The translations under genes and the position numbers were made by a program. The notes below the pieces were generated by a model that searched no databases, had not been told where the DNA came from, and saw only the letters and a program-made list of their open reading frames with translations. This document shows positions 12,201-23,270 of a stretch of 64,000 bases of DNA, in pieces. Within the stretch, counting starts at the first letter, position 1; every line of letters starts with the position of its first letter. Source of the DNA: Chrysaora quinquecirrha (lineage: Eukaryota > Cnidaria > Scyphozoa > Semaeostomeae > Pelagiidae); NCBI GenBank assembly GCA_014526335.1, contig JACTAT010000025.1, forward strand, positions 471,235-535,234, read 5' to 3'.

Positions 12201-15200
12201 TCCTAAGCCTAAATCTCTAAACCTACGGAGGACCCGTAGTTATACAGTACTTTATAAACCATTATAATAAAAAAATACAGGTAGTCTAAGAAAATTACTA
12301 TTTAGGACACGGCTTAAAAGGGCTTCTCGTAAATTCATATTAGAGGTTTCTTATAACAAATAGTGTTTGCGTTTTTGTTTACGTTTTTTAGTAGACTATA
12401 GTTTTTGTTACCTTTATAGCTGGCTATTGTCAGAAATACTTCTATATTCTGTGTACTTCTTGTATGATAACAGTGTTTTTTCATAATTATCAGGTTGACC
12501 AATATAAATGGGATATGGAAACTGTGATGATGAAATTAGCTGAAAGTCCTGAGTTTCAGGTAAGCTTTCAGAAAATAACTTAATTTAATAAAAGCACAAA
12601 TTTATTGATCGCAGCAATTCATGCTAGTGATGCGAGCTCAGGATCTCCACTATACAAATTAATGCCAGTTCAAACACTTCAGAAGGTGCTGTGGCGTCGT
12701 GGTGTAATCCAGCTGACTCGTGGTGTCAGAAGCTCAGTGTGGTCAGGGTTCGAGCCCAGCCACGGTAGCGTCACAGCCAGGGTCGAGGTCTCGATTAGTT
12801 AACCTACTACTGAGATCCTAGCGACTGGCGCTAAAACACCATTTCACCACCTTTCACCTCTCTAGCTTGTATTTTGGATAAAGGGAGACATATAGAAAGG
12901 GTGAATAATTTAAAATAGGCCAGCACTCGGGATAACAGGGTCTTGCTCACGCTAATGATTCAGTATGACTACTTGCCGACATTGCAAAGTTTTTGAGATC
13001 TCATTTCTTTTGTCTTTTAGGCTGCACAGCAAGATTCAAGATATTTCTTTGATTATCTGCATCTTTCGCCCTTGAAGGTAATTAAACTTTTTATTTTATT
13101 TTACTTTTTGATCGCTAATCGCCTTCCCTTATGGATTATTAAATTCTCTCACACCTCACTGATTGATTTTGGCAAATCTCTTGGCCTATGTGTAATATAA
13201 TACAAGGATAACTCATTGCTACAAATTTCCTACTTGCTTTAGGCCCAACTGACACCTCTCCCTATTTTCGACAGGTGCCCAGATAAATGCTTTTTGAATG
13301 TTTACGAAAGGAACAATTGACTAAGGCTCTAGCTAAACGATCAAACATTGTTTGTCAAACGTTAACGTTTTAGCATTACAAGCAATGTTTAACAGTTTAG
13401 GCACATTGCAAAACATTGCTTGACAAGCAGAACTCTTTCAGCAATGTTTTTGAAAAACTTCAAAAACATTCTATGCTTGTACCAAGCGTAATGCGGCCAA
13501 ACTGTAAAACATTGTATTTAACAAGCACAGCTCAAATGTTTGGAAAACAATGTTTGATCGTTTGGCCAAATCAAAAACATTGCTCATCAAACATTTTTGC
13601 TTACGGCAAGCAGAAAATATTGTTGAAATTCGAAAGACAATGTCAAGAAAGTTCTGCTTTGCGACTTGGCCAAACGGTCAAACATTGTTTGTAAAGCAAA
13701 TCTCAAATGTTTGACAAACAATGTTTGATTGTTTTGCCAGAGGCCTAAAACTTAGAATCGTGTTATTTAAAAAGAAACGAGATTTAATAGTGTTCAAACA
13801 TTGTTTTCTAGATCCATGTAAGTTTCTCGATGACTGGTGGACATGCTTTATTAGAATCAAATGACAGCGCTGGAGCACCTATTGTTAATCTTCTATTCCA
13901 AAGTGTTGGAGTGGCTTTCACAGAAGTTCAGGATGTCGAGTTCAAGTAAGAAAGAATCTTAGAAAACTACTGTACTTTTTGTCTTTCCTTTGTTTTTCCT
14001 TCATCATGCTGTAACAACCTGTTAATTGCTAGACGCTAAAATCTTCCTTTTGAAAGACCTGGCTGTGTTTCTTATTTGTTTCGAAATCACTAATGCAAGA
14101 GCGAAATTGAAGATGAGAATCTCTACCACGTCTGCTAAACCTCATGCCTTTTGTAGTACAAGGTTTAGTAACCTTCTAACCTTGCCGAATTGAGCACCAA
14201 TCAAGTCCCATTTCCGATTTGACTACGTCTCAGTTTAACACTCCATAATTATATTCAAATTGGGTCTAAAAGTTTTTTAGCCTTCTAGTTTTTGTTAGCC
14301 AAACATAACTCGGTGTGGGATAAAAACAAAAGGCGATCGACAACAACCTAAACCCGTTTCTTCGGACTTCTATTATCATTAAGGCTTTTGTTTTTTATTT
14401 TAGACTTGCCTGTTTTGAAGTTGAATCTTCACTACTGAGTCAACAACAGCTGGTAGATGTCGTTGGCAAGCATTATCAACATCAGGTTAGAAACAGAGTG
14501 TTTTGCCTGGTTTCCATTAAATCGTAAAAGATCTGTGGCCGTCTGAAGTCATTGCCCATACCATCTTCCATCTTCTCTTTACGATTTCTATGAGTGATCT
14601 AGACTTATTACCTTCCTCCCACTCTTTCGGAAACAGCTACTAACAACTACGTCAACATACAGCTGTTTCCTCAGTGTGGCGAATTGCTGTTGTTGTTGGT
14701 CTAGATTTTGTAGCGAAACGTGAGACAGTGTAAGGGGTCGCCAATTAATTCGACAATCAGACTAGGATCACCTGTGATCTGTGTTTACATTGAATTGTTC
14801 ATTGATCGGGAGGATAAGCGATCGGGAAAGTTGAATTCACAGTCAATTCACCTTCCCGATACTTACGACTAACGATCGGCGACAGTCGTAGCTGATGATC
14901 GCGACAGCATCTTTCCTCAAAGTCGGGAAAGCAACGCAGGAGAACGCAGAAGGAGATTGCAGTGCAGACATTCGCCGATCGTCTTTCGATCCCTCGACGA
15001 TTTTTTGGAAACTATGCGTCAAACCACGCTCATTTTCATAAGCTTATTAGCAATAGCTTCTGTATAAACGACATGTATTTGTGAATTATTTTGTTTATAT
15101 TTTCAGGCGATAAAACAGCTCTACGTATTGGTGTTTGGTCTTGATGTACTTGGAAATCCTTTTGGATTAATCTCTGGAATAACAACAGGAGCAAAAAATT

Positions 15201-18200
15201 TCTTTTACGAACCATATCAGGTAAGTCCTAAATTTGTAAGAATAATTATAAATATATTTTTCATGAGTGGCAAACACTAGCTTCGATTTTTCCACAAGTG
15301 GCATACCCAATCGATGAAATTTGAACCATATATTACATGATGAGAACGATTCCACTGACCAAAAGAGCTCGAATATATCGTCGAATCACTCCCCAATTCA
15401 TAAAGCCTTCCTCCTGCCTTGCTCTTTATTGAAATCAAATTGTATTTTCAGGGTTTAATTCAAGGTCCTGAGGAATTCGCTGCTGGCCTTGCTTTGGGTG
15501 TAAAAAGTCTGGTCGGTGGGACCGTTGGTATGTTAATGTTAGAAGTCATTTTTTCTTTTAAGATAGCTTCATTTAACTAGTTTAAAGCTTTGGTTCTGAG
15601 TTTTGTTTAGAATTGATTTTGCCTCACCCACTTGCTTTATTGCACACTTCTGCTTAACAGAGGACATTTGCAGAAGCAAGTTCTGTTCGTGTTCTCAAGA
15701 GAGAAAAGCGAGATTCATAGTAAAATGTATAGCTGTTTAGCAAGAACACTAAACTCCGCTAAAATTTGGAAGCTAAAATGCATGGCTAAACGTAAGTAGT
15801 CATTTGACCAACGCTGAATGCTATGTGAACCTATATTTGACCGGTTGGTACCTTAGGCTGGTTGCAACATTGCCTAATTTTTAGCATTTTCTGTTTCTTC
15901 TTTGTTGGTGTTTTATATAGGCTCTTGTGTCCTTTCTCCAACGTCACCGACAAAGCAGTGGTAGACTTTTTCAGTATCATGATTCAATTTCGTTGCTGGG
16001 CTTGATCTAGTGTATTTTTCACTCCTTTTTATGTCCGAAGGACATAATGAGAGGGTGTTTGTGGAACGCATGTATGTATGTATACATGTATGTAAGTATG
16101 TATCCATCCATAGACACACAGACGCTTTTTTTGCCAAAATGTAACAATAGATAAACCACAAATGCGAGGAACTAAACTTTGAAGTTGCCGTAATTGGTCG
16201 TCATTGAACAAATTAGGTGAGCAGCAATTACGGAATTTGTAAGCAAGTAGATGATTCATAGTGGCCGAATATTTGACAGAAGTTGTCGAAGTTCTTATTT
16301 AGATAATTAGGTTTTTTCGTCCAATCAGAAAATTCTCGAAGCCTTTTGCATAATAGAGTAATTTATCATCGTGCAAAGTGGAGTCGTTTGTTGCGTTCTG
16401 GATATTGTTGCCAAATTTCAATTTTAGCTTATGGTTTCAGAATATTCAAGATCCTTATTGCATAATTGGATATTTAGTGGCAAAATCCCGAGTAATTAAA
16501 GCAGCCAACTGCGTTATGGAAATATTTGGAGAGAAATATCACGAGACATTTACTGAGACGTGACTAGGTTTTTGTCGAGAAGATTCTCGAAGTCCCACAC
16601 AAATCTCTGCTTATGCTCCTTAAAACTGATTGGTCGCTAATACCATAAAGAATGTTGATGATGATATCAATGACAAAGAAGAAAATGACATAATGACTAC
16701 TGTTGCGTTGATCGGCGTTGGTGATGATTATGATGATGTTGATGATGATGATAATGCTGACAATAAGGATAACGATTATGATAATGGTAATGATGATTAT
16801 AATTATGGTCCTTCGGACATTGCGACAGCATTGCTATGTTTCTCTATTAAGGTGGCGCTGCAGGTGCTGTTTCTAGAATAACTGGTACTGTGGGCAAAGG
16901 TTTGGCAGCATTGACATTAGATGATGAATATCAACAGAAACGAAGACAACAAATGAGCCAAAACCAACTAATTTAGGCCAAGGATTAGCAAAGGGTGGCA
17001 AGAGTCTTTTCAAGGTATGGAAAACTCTTATATCTTATATATGAATCAACAGCTGTTAAAATGTTCTTTTCCATTCTTTAAAATTCAAGAATTTTTTATA
17101 AGTTTGCAGGATTATTGAATCGTAAAAATCCTAATGAAAGGTAAAGAACATCAAAGTTGTTCACAATAGCCTACGTAAGACTTTAAGGCCCTTGCTAAAC
17201 GATCAAACATTGTTTGTCAAACATTTGAGGCTTGCTTGTCTAACAATGTTTGAATGTTTTGCAACGTCACAAAATATTACTTCACACGCTGAATTGCTGA
17301 GAGATGCTCTTTGAATAATTTCAGAAACATTTTCAACAAGCTTGTAAGGCATTAGCCAAACGATCAAACATTGTTTGTCAAACATTTGAGGCTTGCTTGT
17401 CTAACAATGTTTGAATGTTGGCCACGACACAAAACATCGCCTGACAAGCAAAAGTTTTGAAATTCAAGCAACATTTGAACCTTCAAAAGCCATTTTTCAC
17501 AAGTAATGTTTCTTTGACGAGGAATGCATATGCCGTCTCCGTCCAGTTTCGTCAATTTATCCGCGTTAAGCGCTGGCCGAACGACTGTTGGCGAAACATT
17601 TGAGATTAACAAAATGTTTGGCCGTCTGACCTCATCGCGAAACATTGCTTGTGCCGTGGCAAGCAGAAATTGTACTCAAAGTTTTCAAAAACGTCGGTAT
17701 AATGTTTTGCAAAGTGATTAAACGTTCCAACATGTTTGACAAGCACTGTTTAATCTCTCGACATGTTTTTATTTTTAGGGAGTGTTCTCTGGTGTTACTG
17801 GAATCGTTACGAAACCTGTAGAAGGTATATACGTTAAGTTTAGCTTATAATTTTGATTTTTAATATTTCAAATTATTCTTGAATTTTGCTCAGTTCTTTT
17901 TCCGAATTAAACCTCGTCCTTATTCATCGAGAAGTGGAAAAAAATTCCAGAGTGATGTCGCTTTATAAAACTGTAGCTGCTATCTGTAGGTCTATAGCAT
18001 ATTACAGCCTGATATGATTTTCAGCTGAATTAAAACGCATAGCAAAATTGGTAGACGGTAGAATAGAATGGTGGCATTGCTGTAAGTTTTTTTGGGGCTG
18101 TTATGATCAACCATTGTTGGTCAAACATTTGAAATCTGCTTGTCAAACAAAACTTTTTGCCGTTTGGTCTAGCTGCAAAACTTTCTCTTTAAACATTTGC

Positions 18201-21200
18201 TACTTGTGACAAGCGAAGAACAGTTTTTAAGTTTTTGTAAACAATAAGATTGTCAAGCAATTCTGCTTGTCAAGTAATGTTTTGCGACGTGACCAAACTG
18301 TTAGACATTACTTGTGAAGCAAATCTTAAACATTTTACCAACAATGTTTGATCGTTTGGCCAGAGCCTAAGAAGCATTGTCAAGAAACTATTTTCAGTTG
18401 CTATTCTTATTAGGTGGAGGGTATAATGTTAGTTTTTTTATTCATTGTGAGCATCTATAAGGTTAGATATCAAATTGAAATATTTTTAAATCGTAGGAGC
18501 AAAAGCGGAGGGTGCGGCTGGTTTCTTTAAAGGAGTTGGCAAAGGCTTGATTGGTGTTGTGGCTAGGCCTACTGGAGGACTTGTTGATATGGCTAGCAGT
18601 ACATTTGAAGGACTAAAAGGTACTTAGACTGTATTTAACCATCCAAACTGTATTCTATTGGTAGCTTAAAGGCCTTCGCAATCTAAAGCACACGAGCATA
18701 GCTTGCTGTTTTCACGCACAGCTTAGCTGAGGCATTTACAGGCGCAACATTTCTGCATGTTAAATCCCTAAGTTTTGGCAGTCAAAAAAATTCTTTCCAA
18801 GCCTATACATGTAGCCATGGACTAGCTTGAACATCATGCTGAAATTCGCCAAATTTGCAGAAAATTTTGCATTTTTGTAAGAACAATAAGGAATTTTTGT
18901 GAAGGAAAGATCTTTTTTCTTTTTCTTCTTCTTCTCCTTCTTCTTTTTCTTCTTCTTCTTCTCCTTTTTCTTCTTCATATTCTTCTTTCTCTTCTTCTTC
19001 TTTTTCTTCTTCTTCTTCTTGTTCTCATTATTTTTCTTTCTCTTCTTCTTCTCCATCTCTTTTCCTTCTCTCTCTGCTTCCACTTCTTCTTTCCCTTTAT
19101 CTTCATCTTCTTCTTCTTTCTTTTCTTCTTCATTTTCTTCTTTCCTTCTTCTTCTTCTTCGTTCTCTTTTTCTTCTTCTATTAGAGCCCTTCAAATTCTG
19201 CAAAATCTGCTCTACCAAAGCTAGTACATTTGGAGAACTTCTCAGCTTAACGCTTTCTGTGGAAGCGGCCAGCAGAATTGATTTGGTCGTGATATTAGAG
19301 CATGTAGGGATAACAAAAAATGAATTCATTCCAACATTTTACTTGATCTGATTTGAAGTAATATTATTCTCTTATCGTTCTTGTTTTGAATCTACAGTAC
19401 TGCTGCAGGAAATAAACAGGTTGCTCAACTAAGATTAACCCGAGCTTTCCATGCTGACAAAGTAAGTTAAACTAAGTCTATAGTGTTGATCTGCAATATT
19501 CATGAACCTATATTTCGATAGACTACAAAATACTTAAATGCGTTGATTTTTTGTTAAAATTTGCTTTTCTTTTTCAAGGTTCTGAAACCCTTCACGGATT
19601 ATGAGGCATTTGGAAACAAAATTCTTATGGTTTGTGGTTTAATTCCTTGTGTTTTAATCTTTTGTTGTAAGCAAGCAGCAAGAAAAAATCTTTATTTCTA
19701 ATGTTGAGTCTTCTTTTCTCCTCCTTCTCCTCCCCCTCCTTCTTCCTCTGCTCCTCTTCCTCCTCCTCCTCCTTTTTCTTCTTCTCCTTCTCCTCCTCTT
19801 TCCTCTTTTGCTACTTCCTTTTCCTTCTTCTTCTTCTTCCGTTTCTTCTTCTTCTTCTTCCTTCTGTTTCTTCTTCTTCGCCTTCTTTTCCTTCGCTACC
19901 TCCGTCTTCTTCTTCTTTCTTCTCCTTCTTCTTCTCCTCCTTCTCCTCCTCCTCCTGCTTCCTCTGCCCCTCTTCCTCCTCCTCCTCCTTCGCATCTTCC
20001 TTTCCCTCCTCCTTCTTCTTCTTTCTTTTCCTTCTTCTTCTGTTTCTTCTGCTTCTCCTTCTACTTCTCCTCCTCTTTTTTCCTCTGCCCTCTTCCTCCT
20101 CCTTCGCCTCTTCCTTCTCCTTCTCTTTTTCTTTCTTTTCCTTCTTCTTCTGTTTCTTCTTCTCTTTCTACTTATTTTTATCGTTCTTTTTTTCTTAGGA
20201 AGCAGAAAAAGGGAAATTTGCGAAGACTGATTCATACGTTGCTCATGCCTGTATTGATGCCAAAACATACCTCTTTGTTACCGATAAGTATGTTGATTTA
20301 TCATCCTTGCGAAGTAGGCAGTTGTTGGAGTTAAATGAGGTTTCATTATATCAAGAGTCTTCTATGATTGTAGGGCACTGAGCAAACGATCAAACATTGT
20401 TGATCAAACATTTGAGCTTTGCTTTACAAGCAATGTTTGATCGTTTGACCACGTTTCAGTACATTGCTTTATAAGTAGAGTTTCTTGATTTATTATGATT
20501 GGAAAGTTATTTGAATTAAATGAGGTTTCGTGTTATCAAGAGACTTCAATGGATGTAGGGTGCTGCCCGAATGATCAAACATTGTTGATCTAACATTTTG
20601 TCTTTGCTTTTCAAGCAATGTTTGATCGTTTGGCCACGTCACATGCTTGAGAAATGTGATGGCCCTGGCCAAACGATAAAAAACATTGTTGATCAAACAT
20701 CTGGGCTTTGCTTTACAAGAAATGTTTAGTCGTTTGGCCACCCACAAAACATTTCTTTACAAGCAGATAAACTTAGCAATATTTTGAAAAGCTTCAAAAC
20801 ATGCTCAGCTTCTCAAAAGCAAAACAATGATTGGCGAGCAATGTTGAGGTATCAAGGAGTTTTCTTTGGTGATCAGTATCAAGGGCCTTGATCAAAGGGA
20901 GCTAAAAAGTTGTTTAGGCTAACTAAGATTCAGGCTGCAGCAACTCTAGAATTGTATTTTAGTCAGAATCAGTGACCAAGTCGAGACAGAGCATTACCCA
21001 ACATATAAACTCGACCTTATGCAGCTATTAAACTTTAGGCTATTTAAGCTCCATCACTAGGATAGATTTTTCAACAAGTGGCGCACCACAGTAAATGGGA
21101 ATCGAACCTGGACTGCATGATCAGAGAGCCAACGACGTTTCCACTGAGCTATAGAGCTCAATGAAAGAATCGCCGAGGCTCTCCTCCGTTTGACTTGGGC

Positions 21201-21754
21201 TGTATGTTTCAGAGAGTTTAATAGGCGATTTCATTGAGCTGTATGGCTCAGTGGAAACGTCGTTGGCTCTCTGATCATGCAGTCCAGGTTCGATTATGGT
21301 ATGTCACTTTGGAAAAATCTATCCTATTGTTCGTCATTCATGACAAATAAACTCTATCTTATACTGTTATGCAGTAGATCTCTCCCCTCAATGAAATATT
21401 TCTGAAGTTTTTTCTTTTCTTTTGTAGAAAATTGCTATTAATAGTGAAAACTGACATATTGAATGATTGGGAGAGTCGATGGTTGATTCCTTTCACATCA
21501 CTGAGGACTGATCCGGAAATTACACAGTCTACCGTCACATTCAAACTACATTCTGATGTGAGTTAATACGATTAGTTATTTACTTTTTTCTATTCTTAGA
21601 ATTATACCTTTACAGATTTTTCCTCTTTTGAAAGATACTGAAAGTTGTTGGATACGGAAATCTTGGATCACAGACACCAGAGCACCACGTTATAGTTGGT
21701 GTGGCTGGTCAACTCATATTCGCAAAATCAATTCAGTCCAAGCAAGAGTTCTAA
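215..21754 (+). CDS. VPS13: VPS13A/C-type bridge-like lipid transfer protein, C-terminal part (34 exons)
   Basis: VPS13 proteins form a hydrophobic groove that moves lipids between membranes at contact sites. I joined 34 exons with GT-AG borders and consistent phase: 215-369, 824-929, 1867-2001, 2115-2204, 2786-2905, 3331-3426, 3515-3598, 4808-4915, 5412-5498, 5654-5719, 6262-6384, 6873-7009, 7297-7432, 7700-7819, 7972-8081, 8743-8896, 9320-9454, 9930-10011, 11250-11319, 11780-11882, 12494-12559, 13021-13077, 13812-13945, 14404-14485, 15107-15220, 15452-15527, 16852-17014, 17779-17824, 18497-18619, 19409-19461, 19579-19629, 20199-20287, 21428-21557, 21635-21754. They give about 1,173 residues ending at a TAA. 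Family hallmarks seen include [59 protein letters not shown] and ARPTGG..DMASSTF. The first ~580 residues are the VAB (SHR-binding) region, followed by APT1/ATG2-C-like and PH-like parts. The N-terminal chorein domain lies off the left edge. One exon (16852-17014) has a one-base break. It is closer to VPS13A/C than to B or D, but I cannot separate A from C. Confidence 0.93.
1121..1310 (+). repeat. SINE family 1 (tRNA-derived), copy in VPS13 intron
   Basis: An A-box-like TGGTGTAATCC lies at 1140-1150 and an exact B-box GGTTCGAGCCC at 1187-1197, spaced as in a tRNA. It ends in a 3' body containing CTACTGAGATCCTAGCGACT. It is nearly identical to the copy at 12682-12860, which is the basis for calling a family. 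It is transcribed in the same direction as VPS13. Confidence 0.85.
1585..1800. repeat. Palindromic CAAACATTG element, fragments
   Basis: Two half elements: a right arm ending GCCATGGCCTAAG near 1690, and a left arm starting TTAGGCCCTGGCCATACGAT near 1715. They belong to the dispersed family best seen at 13320-13746. They lie just upstream of VPS13 exon 1867. Confidence 0.65.
2950..3165. repeat. Palindromic CAAACATTG element, diverged
   Basis: Shares GCAAAACATTGCTCGTCAAAC, ATGTGACGTGGTCAAGCGGT and GAAAGCAAGTTTTAGCTGTTTG with the family. Diverged copy in a VPS13 intron. Confidence 0.55.
3760..4700 (+). repeat. Imperfect ~140-base tandem repeat in a VPS13 intron
   Basis: The phrase CCATGGAGCCATCTACAACC followed by a run like GTCCTTCCATAAAACCA recurs near 3818, 3960 and 4633, each followed by a pyrimidine-rich stretch with CTTTCTG. 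The second and third copies are separated by an insert (about 4265-4600) that begins with four AATTC pentamers. Confidence 0.6.
5815..5965. repeat. (ATC)n microsatellite
   Basis: A near-uninterrupted ATC/CAT run in a VPS13 intron. The long Asp-rich and Ser-rich reading frames over it are products of the repeat and not genes. Confidence 0.9.
6455..6770. repeat. Palindromic CAAACATTG element, near full length
   Basis: Starts TAAGGCCCTGGCC and ends CCAGGGCCTTA, so the two tips are inverted repeats. The arms carry AAACATTGTTGGTCAAGCAT and its complement-like partner. It lies in a VPS13 intron. Confidence 0.75.
7068..7125 (+). repeat. Short dispersed repeat (GAGGTCTGGGTCGG family)
   Basis: Contains GAGGTCTGGGTCGGTGCGAC and TGGAAAATGGTAGATAT. 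Similar blocks occur at 34540-34585 (+) and 43445-43515 (-), so it is a dispersed element of at least three copies in the window. Confidence 0.6.
10172..11158. repeat. Tandem array with B-box-like 23-24 bp unit
   Basis: About 40 head-to-tail units in a VPS13 intron (between exons 9930-10011 and 11250-11319). Three unit types, starting GGTTCGAGACCTTTTAAGG, GGTTCGAGACCTTTTAACAC and GGATCGAGACCTTTTAGG, alternate to form a higher-order repeat of about 71 bases. The element GGTTCGAGACC matches the Pol III internal B-box GGTTCGANNCC at all fixed positions and occurs exactly about 15-20 times. The next bases are usually TTTT. The ends of the array (after about 10.67 kb) are more scrambled. Confidence 0.9.
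12682..12860 (+). repeat. SINE family 1 (tRNA-derived), second intronic copy
   Basis: The A-box-like TGGTGTAATCC is at 12700-12710 and the exact B-box GGTTCGAGCCC at 12747-12757. The body is almost the same as in the 1121 copy, with only a handful of differences. This suggests fairly recent activity of the family. Confidence 0.87.
13320..13746. repeat. Palindromic CAAACATTG element, full length
   Basis: The left arm begins AAGGCTCTAGCTAAACGATC and the right arm ends TTGCCAGAGGCCTAA. The two halves are largely reverse complements with GCAAAACATTGCTTGACAAG inside. It lies 65 bases upstream of VPS13 exon 13812 and carries several AACAATG/CATTGTT motifs. Confidence 0.78.
14820..14900. repeat. 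Hairpin-forming inverted repeat in a VPS13 intron
   Basis: The stretch ATCGGGAAAGTTGAATT at about 14831 is followed a few bases later by AATTCACCTTCCCGAT, a near-perfect stem with a short loop. A GATCGGCGACAGTCG segment follows. It is probably the core of an unclassified repeat spanning about 14700-15000. Confidence 0.5.
16947..16953 (+). other. One-base frame break in a conserved VPS13 exon
   Basis: The reading frame enters the exon as [11 protein letters not shown] and then hits a TAG at 16974. Reading one base back from this point gives [16 protein letters not shown], which matches the family pattern and joins in phase to the next exon. One A missing from the CAACAAAT context explains it. 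There is no internal GT-AG pair that would remove the stop. Confidence 0.75.
17183..17760. repeat. Palindromic CAAACATTG elements, two overlapping copies
   Basis: Two left arms in direct repeat (from about 17185 and 17345), each with CGATCAAACATTGTTTGTCA and a GAGGCTTGCTTGTCTAAC segment, followed by a decayed right arm ending near 17760. The left-arm duplication suggests one element inserted into, or recombined with, another. Confidence 0.65.
18095..18370. repeat. Palindromic CAAACATTG element
   Basis: The left arm carries ATCAACCATTGTTGGTCAAAC and the right arm ends GTTTGGCCAGAGCCTAAG at about 18370. It lies in the VPS13 intron between exons 17824 and 18497. Confidence 0.7.
18905..19185. 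repeat. (TTC)n pyrimidine tract in VPS13 intron
   Basis: About 280 bases of almost pure pyrimidine on the plus strand, mostly TTC and TCC triplets. The Lys/Arg/Glu-rich or Phe/Ser-rich open frames over it are repeat artefacts. Confidence 0.9.
19705..20198. repeat. Long TTC/TCC pyrimidine tract ending at a splice acceptor
   Basis: Nearly 500 bases of pyrimidine with very few purines, running up to the TTTTTTTCTTAG acceptor of VPS13 exon 20199. It makes up most of that intron. Confidence 0.9.
20370..20760. repeat. Palindromic CAAACATTG elements, three arms
   Basis: Three left-type arms at about 20375, 20555 and 20660, each with CAAACATTGTTGATC and TTGCTTTACAAG-like segments. The 145-base spacing and a repeated AAATGAGGTTTCATTAT phrase show that a local duplication copied flanking intron sequence as well. 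Confidence 0.65.
21060..21340. repeat. Inverted pair of SINE family 2 copies
   Basis: The left copy is on the minus strand (about 21060-21190) and the right on the plus strand (about 21230-21340). The right copy has a perfect tRNA A-box TGGCTCAGTGG at 21244-21254 and a B-box-like GGTTCGATTAT at 21287-21297. The pair can fold into a hairpin with arms of roughly 100 bases in the VPS13 pre-mRNA, about 90 bases upstream of exon 21428. Confidence 0.8.
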
Positions 21755-21847
21755 CATCCTTAGACTATTATCAATTGTTGACTTTCCTGTTACCCATATC
21801 CCTTAAATCATGCTCTACGTAGCCATGACCTTGTTGATATGGTTTAA

Positions 21848-22220
21848 TCATCATCATCACCATCATCATCACCATCATCATTGTCATCATCATTATCATC
21901 ATTATTATCATCATCACCATCATCATCATCATCATCACGATCATTCCCATGATCATCACCACCACCATCATCATCATCATCATCATCACCATCAGCATCA
22001 TCAGCATCATCAATATCATCATCATCATCGTCATCATCGTCATGTTCGTCAATATCAACACCGTTACCATCAATATCATCAACATCATCATTGTCATCAT
22101 CATTTTAAACAACATCAACATCATCATCATCATCAGGATCATCGTCATCATCACCATCATCATCATCATAATCATCGTCGTCGTCTTCGTTGTCGCCGTC
22201 ATCCTCACTATCATCATCAT
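21848..22220. repeat. (CAT)n microsatellite in VPS13 3' region
   Basis: About 370 bases of CAT/CATCAC repeats starting 94 bases after the VPS13 stop, so probably in its 3' UTR or just beyond. Poly-His, poly-Met and poly-Ile open frames here are artefacts. Confidence 0.88.
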
Positions 22221-22832
22221 GCCTTTATTTTATAAATTGCTTCGTGAAAATGCAGTTTCCAAAACCCTACTTTTGTACAAAAATGTATTTGACCTACCCA
22301 TCATTTGCCAAAAGTGAGTCCCCCCTTGGCTATAAACAGTTTTAAATATAGAAACTTGAACTACTCCAGTATGTTATACACTACAGTATTGCTATGAATT
22401 GTATACTTATATAGGCCTATATATCTTATAACTGCTTGTTTTCTTTATGTTCCTCTCAGTGCTGCGAGCATTATATTTTCTATTATTTCCATCGCTGTTA
22501 TGAAATTCCTTCTCACTTATTTTAATCTCTCGTGTCTGCAAAGCTATCTTTTATCAATAACCTTTCTTTATTCGTTTATTTATTGTCCAGAGAAAGTATT
22601 ATATTTATTTTTATTTTGGATGTAAGAAGTTTCAATGCCTAACAGCAGGCATTAGTCTGGTTACTACGAAGTTAGTTCTAGCTCAAATTTGAGCTTCAAG
22701 AACCTGGTTGACATAAATTCGTAAATCTATCATGATCATAATTCAAGCGTCCCGTCCGGCGTCCCGTCATAGCAAGTTAATTTAAAGCTCTGCAGCTATG
22801 TACCAATAATTAAATTATCATTATTATTATTA

Positions 22833-22867
<35 letters not shown>

Positions 22868-22931
22868 GTTATGGCTTTCGTATACTCCTTTCTAGCCCGA
22901 TGACGTGTGACAGACTCCACTGTTTAAGGGT

Positions 22932-23270
22932 GTGTTTTTTTGTAACCTCCTGTTTTTGGCAGATCTACCTCGTTCTGATAACGGTAGATTTGACAGGAAA
23001 AAGTTTCCTGTACCAAGAAAACACGGTTGCTTAAACGATAGGCTGGTCAGAAAAAATCGAACTAAAAAATTCATTTTAAAGCGAGAACGAGTTTCCTTGC
23101 GATGTTCGCGAAACCCTCCAGCTTCTATCTGCGAAACCTTCGTCGAGGACAGAAGGTTTTGGAGGCCTACCAAACCTGCCGTTTCCAGAAAACGGTACTA
23201 AAAATACGTTTCGACGTCTGTAGAAAGGAGAAGGCGTCTGCTAAAAACAGAATATGACGATTAAAAAACG
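22932..23270 (+). pseudogene. Exon-like ORF, copy 1, unrecognised
   Basis: An open frame rich in basic residues (for example DRLVRKNRTKKFILKRERV) stops at a TAA after PTKPAVSRKRY, then continues in frame as KYVSTSVERRRRLLKT. The end matches copy 2 at 24125-24286 at both DNA and protein level, with many of the differences silent or conservative. An acceptor-like TTTTTGGCAG lies near 22962. I do not recognise the protein. The internal stop and lack of a start suggest a decayed exon. Confidence 0.35.

Larger units (their letters stand above)
13812..18619 (+). other. VPS13: Exons for the VPS13 ATG2-C-like amphipathic helical region
   Basis: The most conserved part of the gene in this window. It encodes [12 protein letters not shown], a [12 protein letters not shown] segment, [32 protein letters not shown] and [19 protein letters not shown]. 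In the family these glycine-rich amphipathic helices bind lipid droplets or mitochondria. Exon 16852-17014 reads into a TAG at 16974-16976. Adding one A in the A-run at 16950-16953 restores the expected downstream frame ([20 protein letters not shown]), so the break is most likely a sequence error. Confidence 0.85.
19409..21754 (+). other. VPS13: Last VPS13 exons, PH-like C-terminal domain and stop codon
   Basis: Five exons encode the end of the protein, including the beta-strand pattern [20 protein letters not shown] and [13 protein letters not shown] expected of the VPS13 PH-like domain. The acceptor of the first exon is CTGCAG at 19403-19408. A CAG ten bases upstream would break the frame, so position 19409 was chosen. 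The final residues run to a TAA at 21752-21754. The intron before exon 20199-20287 consists largely of a pyrimidine tract running up to the acceptor. Confidence 0.82.

Noticed and set aside
18760..20268. Long Lys/Arg/Glu-rich or Phe/Ser-rich open frames of 140-204 codons
   Set aside because: They lie over TTC/TCC simple repeats within VPS13 introns and have no coding character beyond the repeat.
21771..22317. Poly-His, poly-Met and poly-Ile open frames
   Set aside because: Direct translations of the CAT microsatellite after the VPS13 stop.
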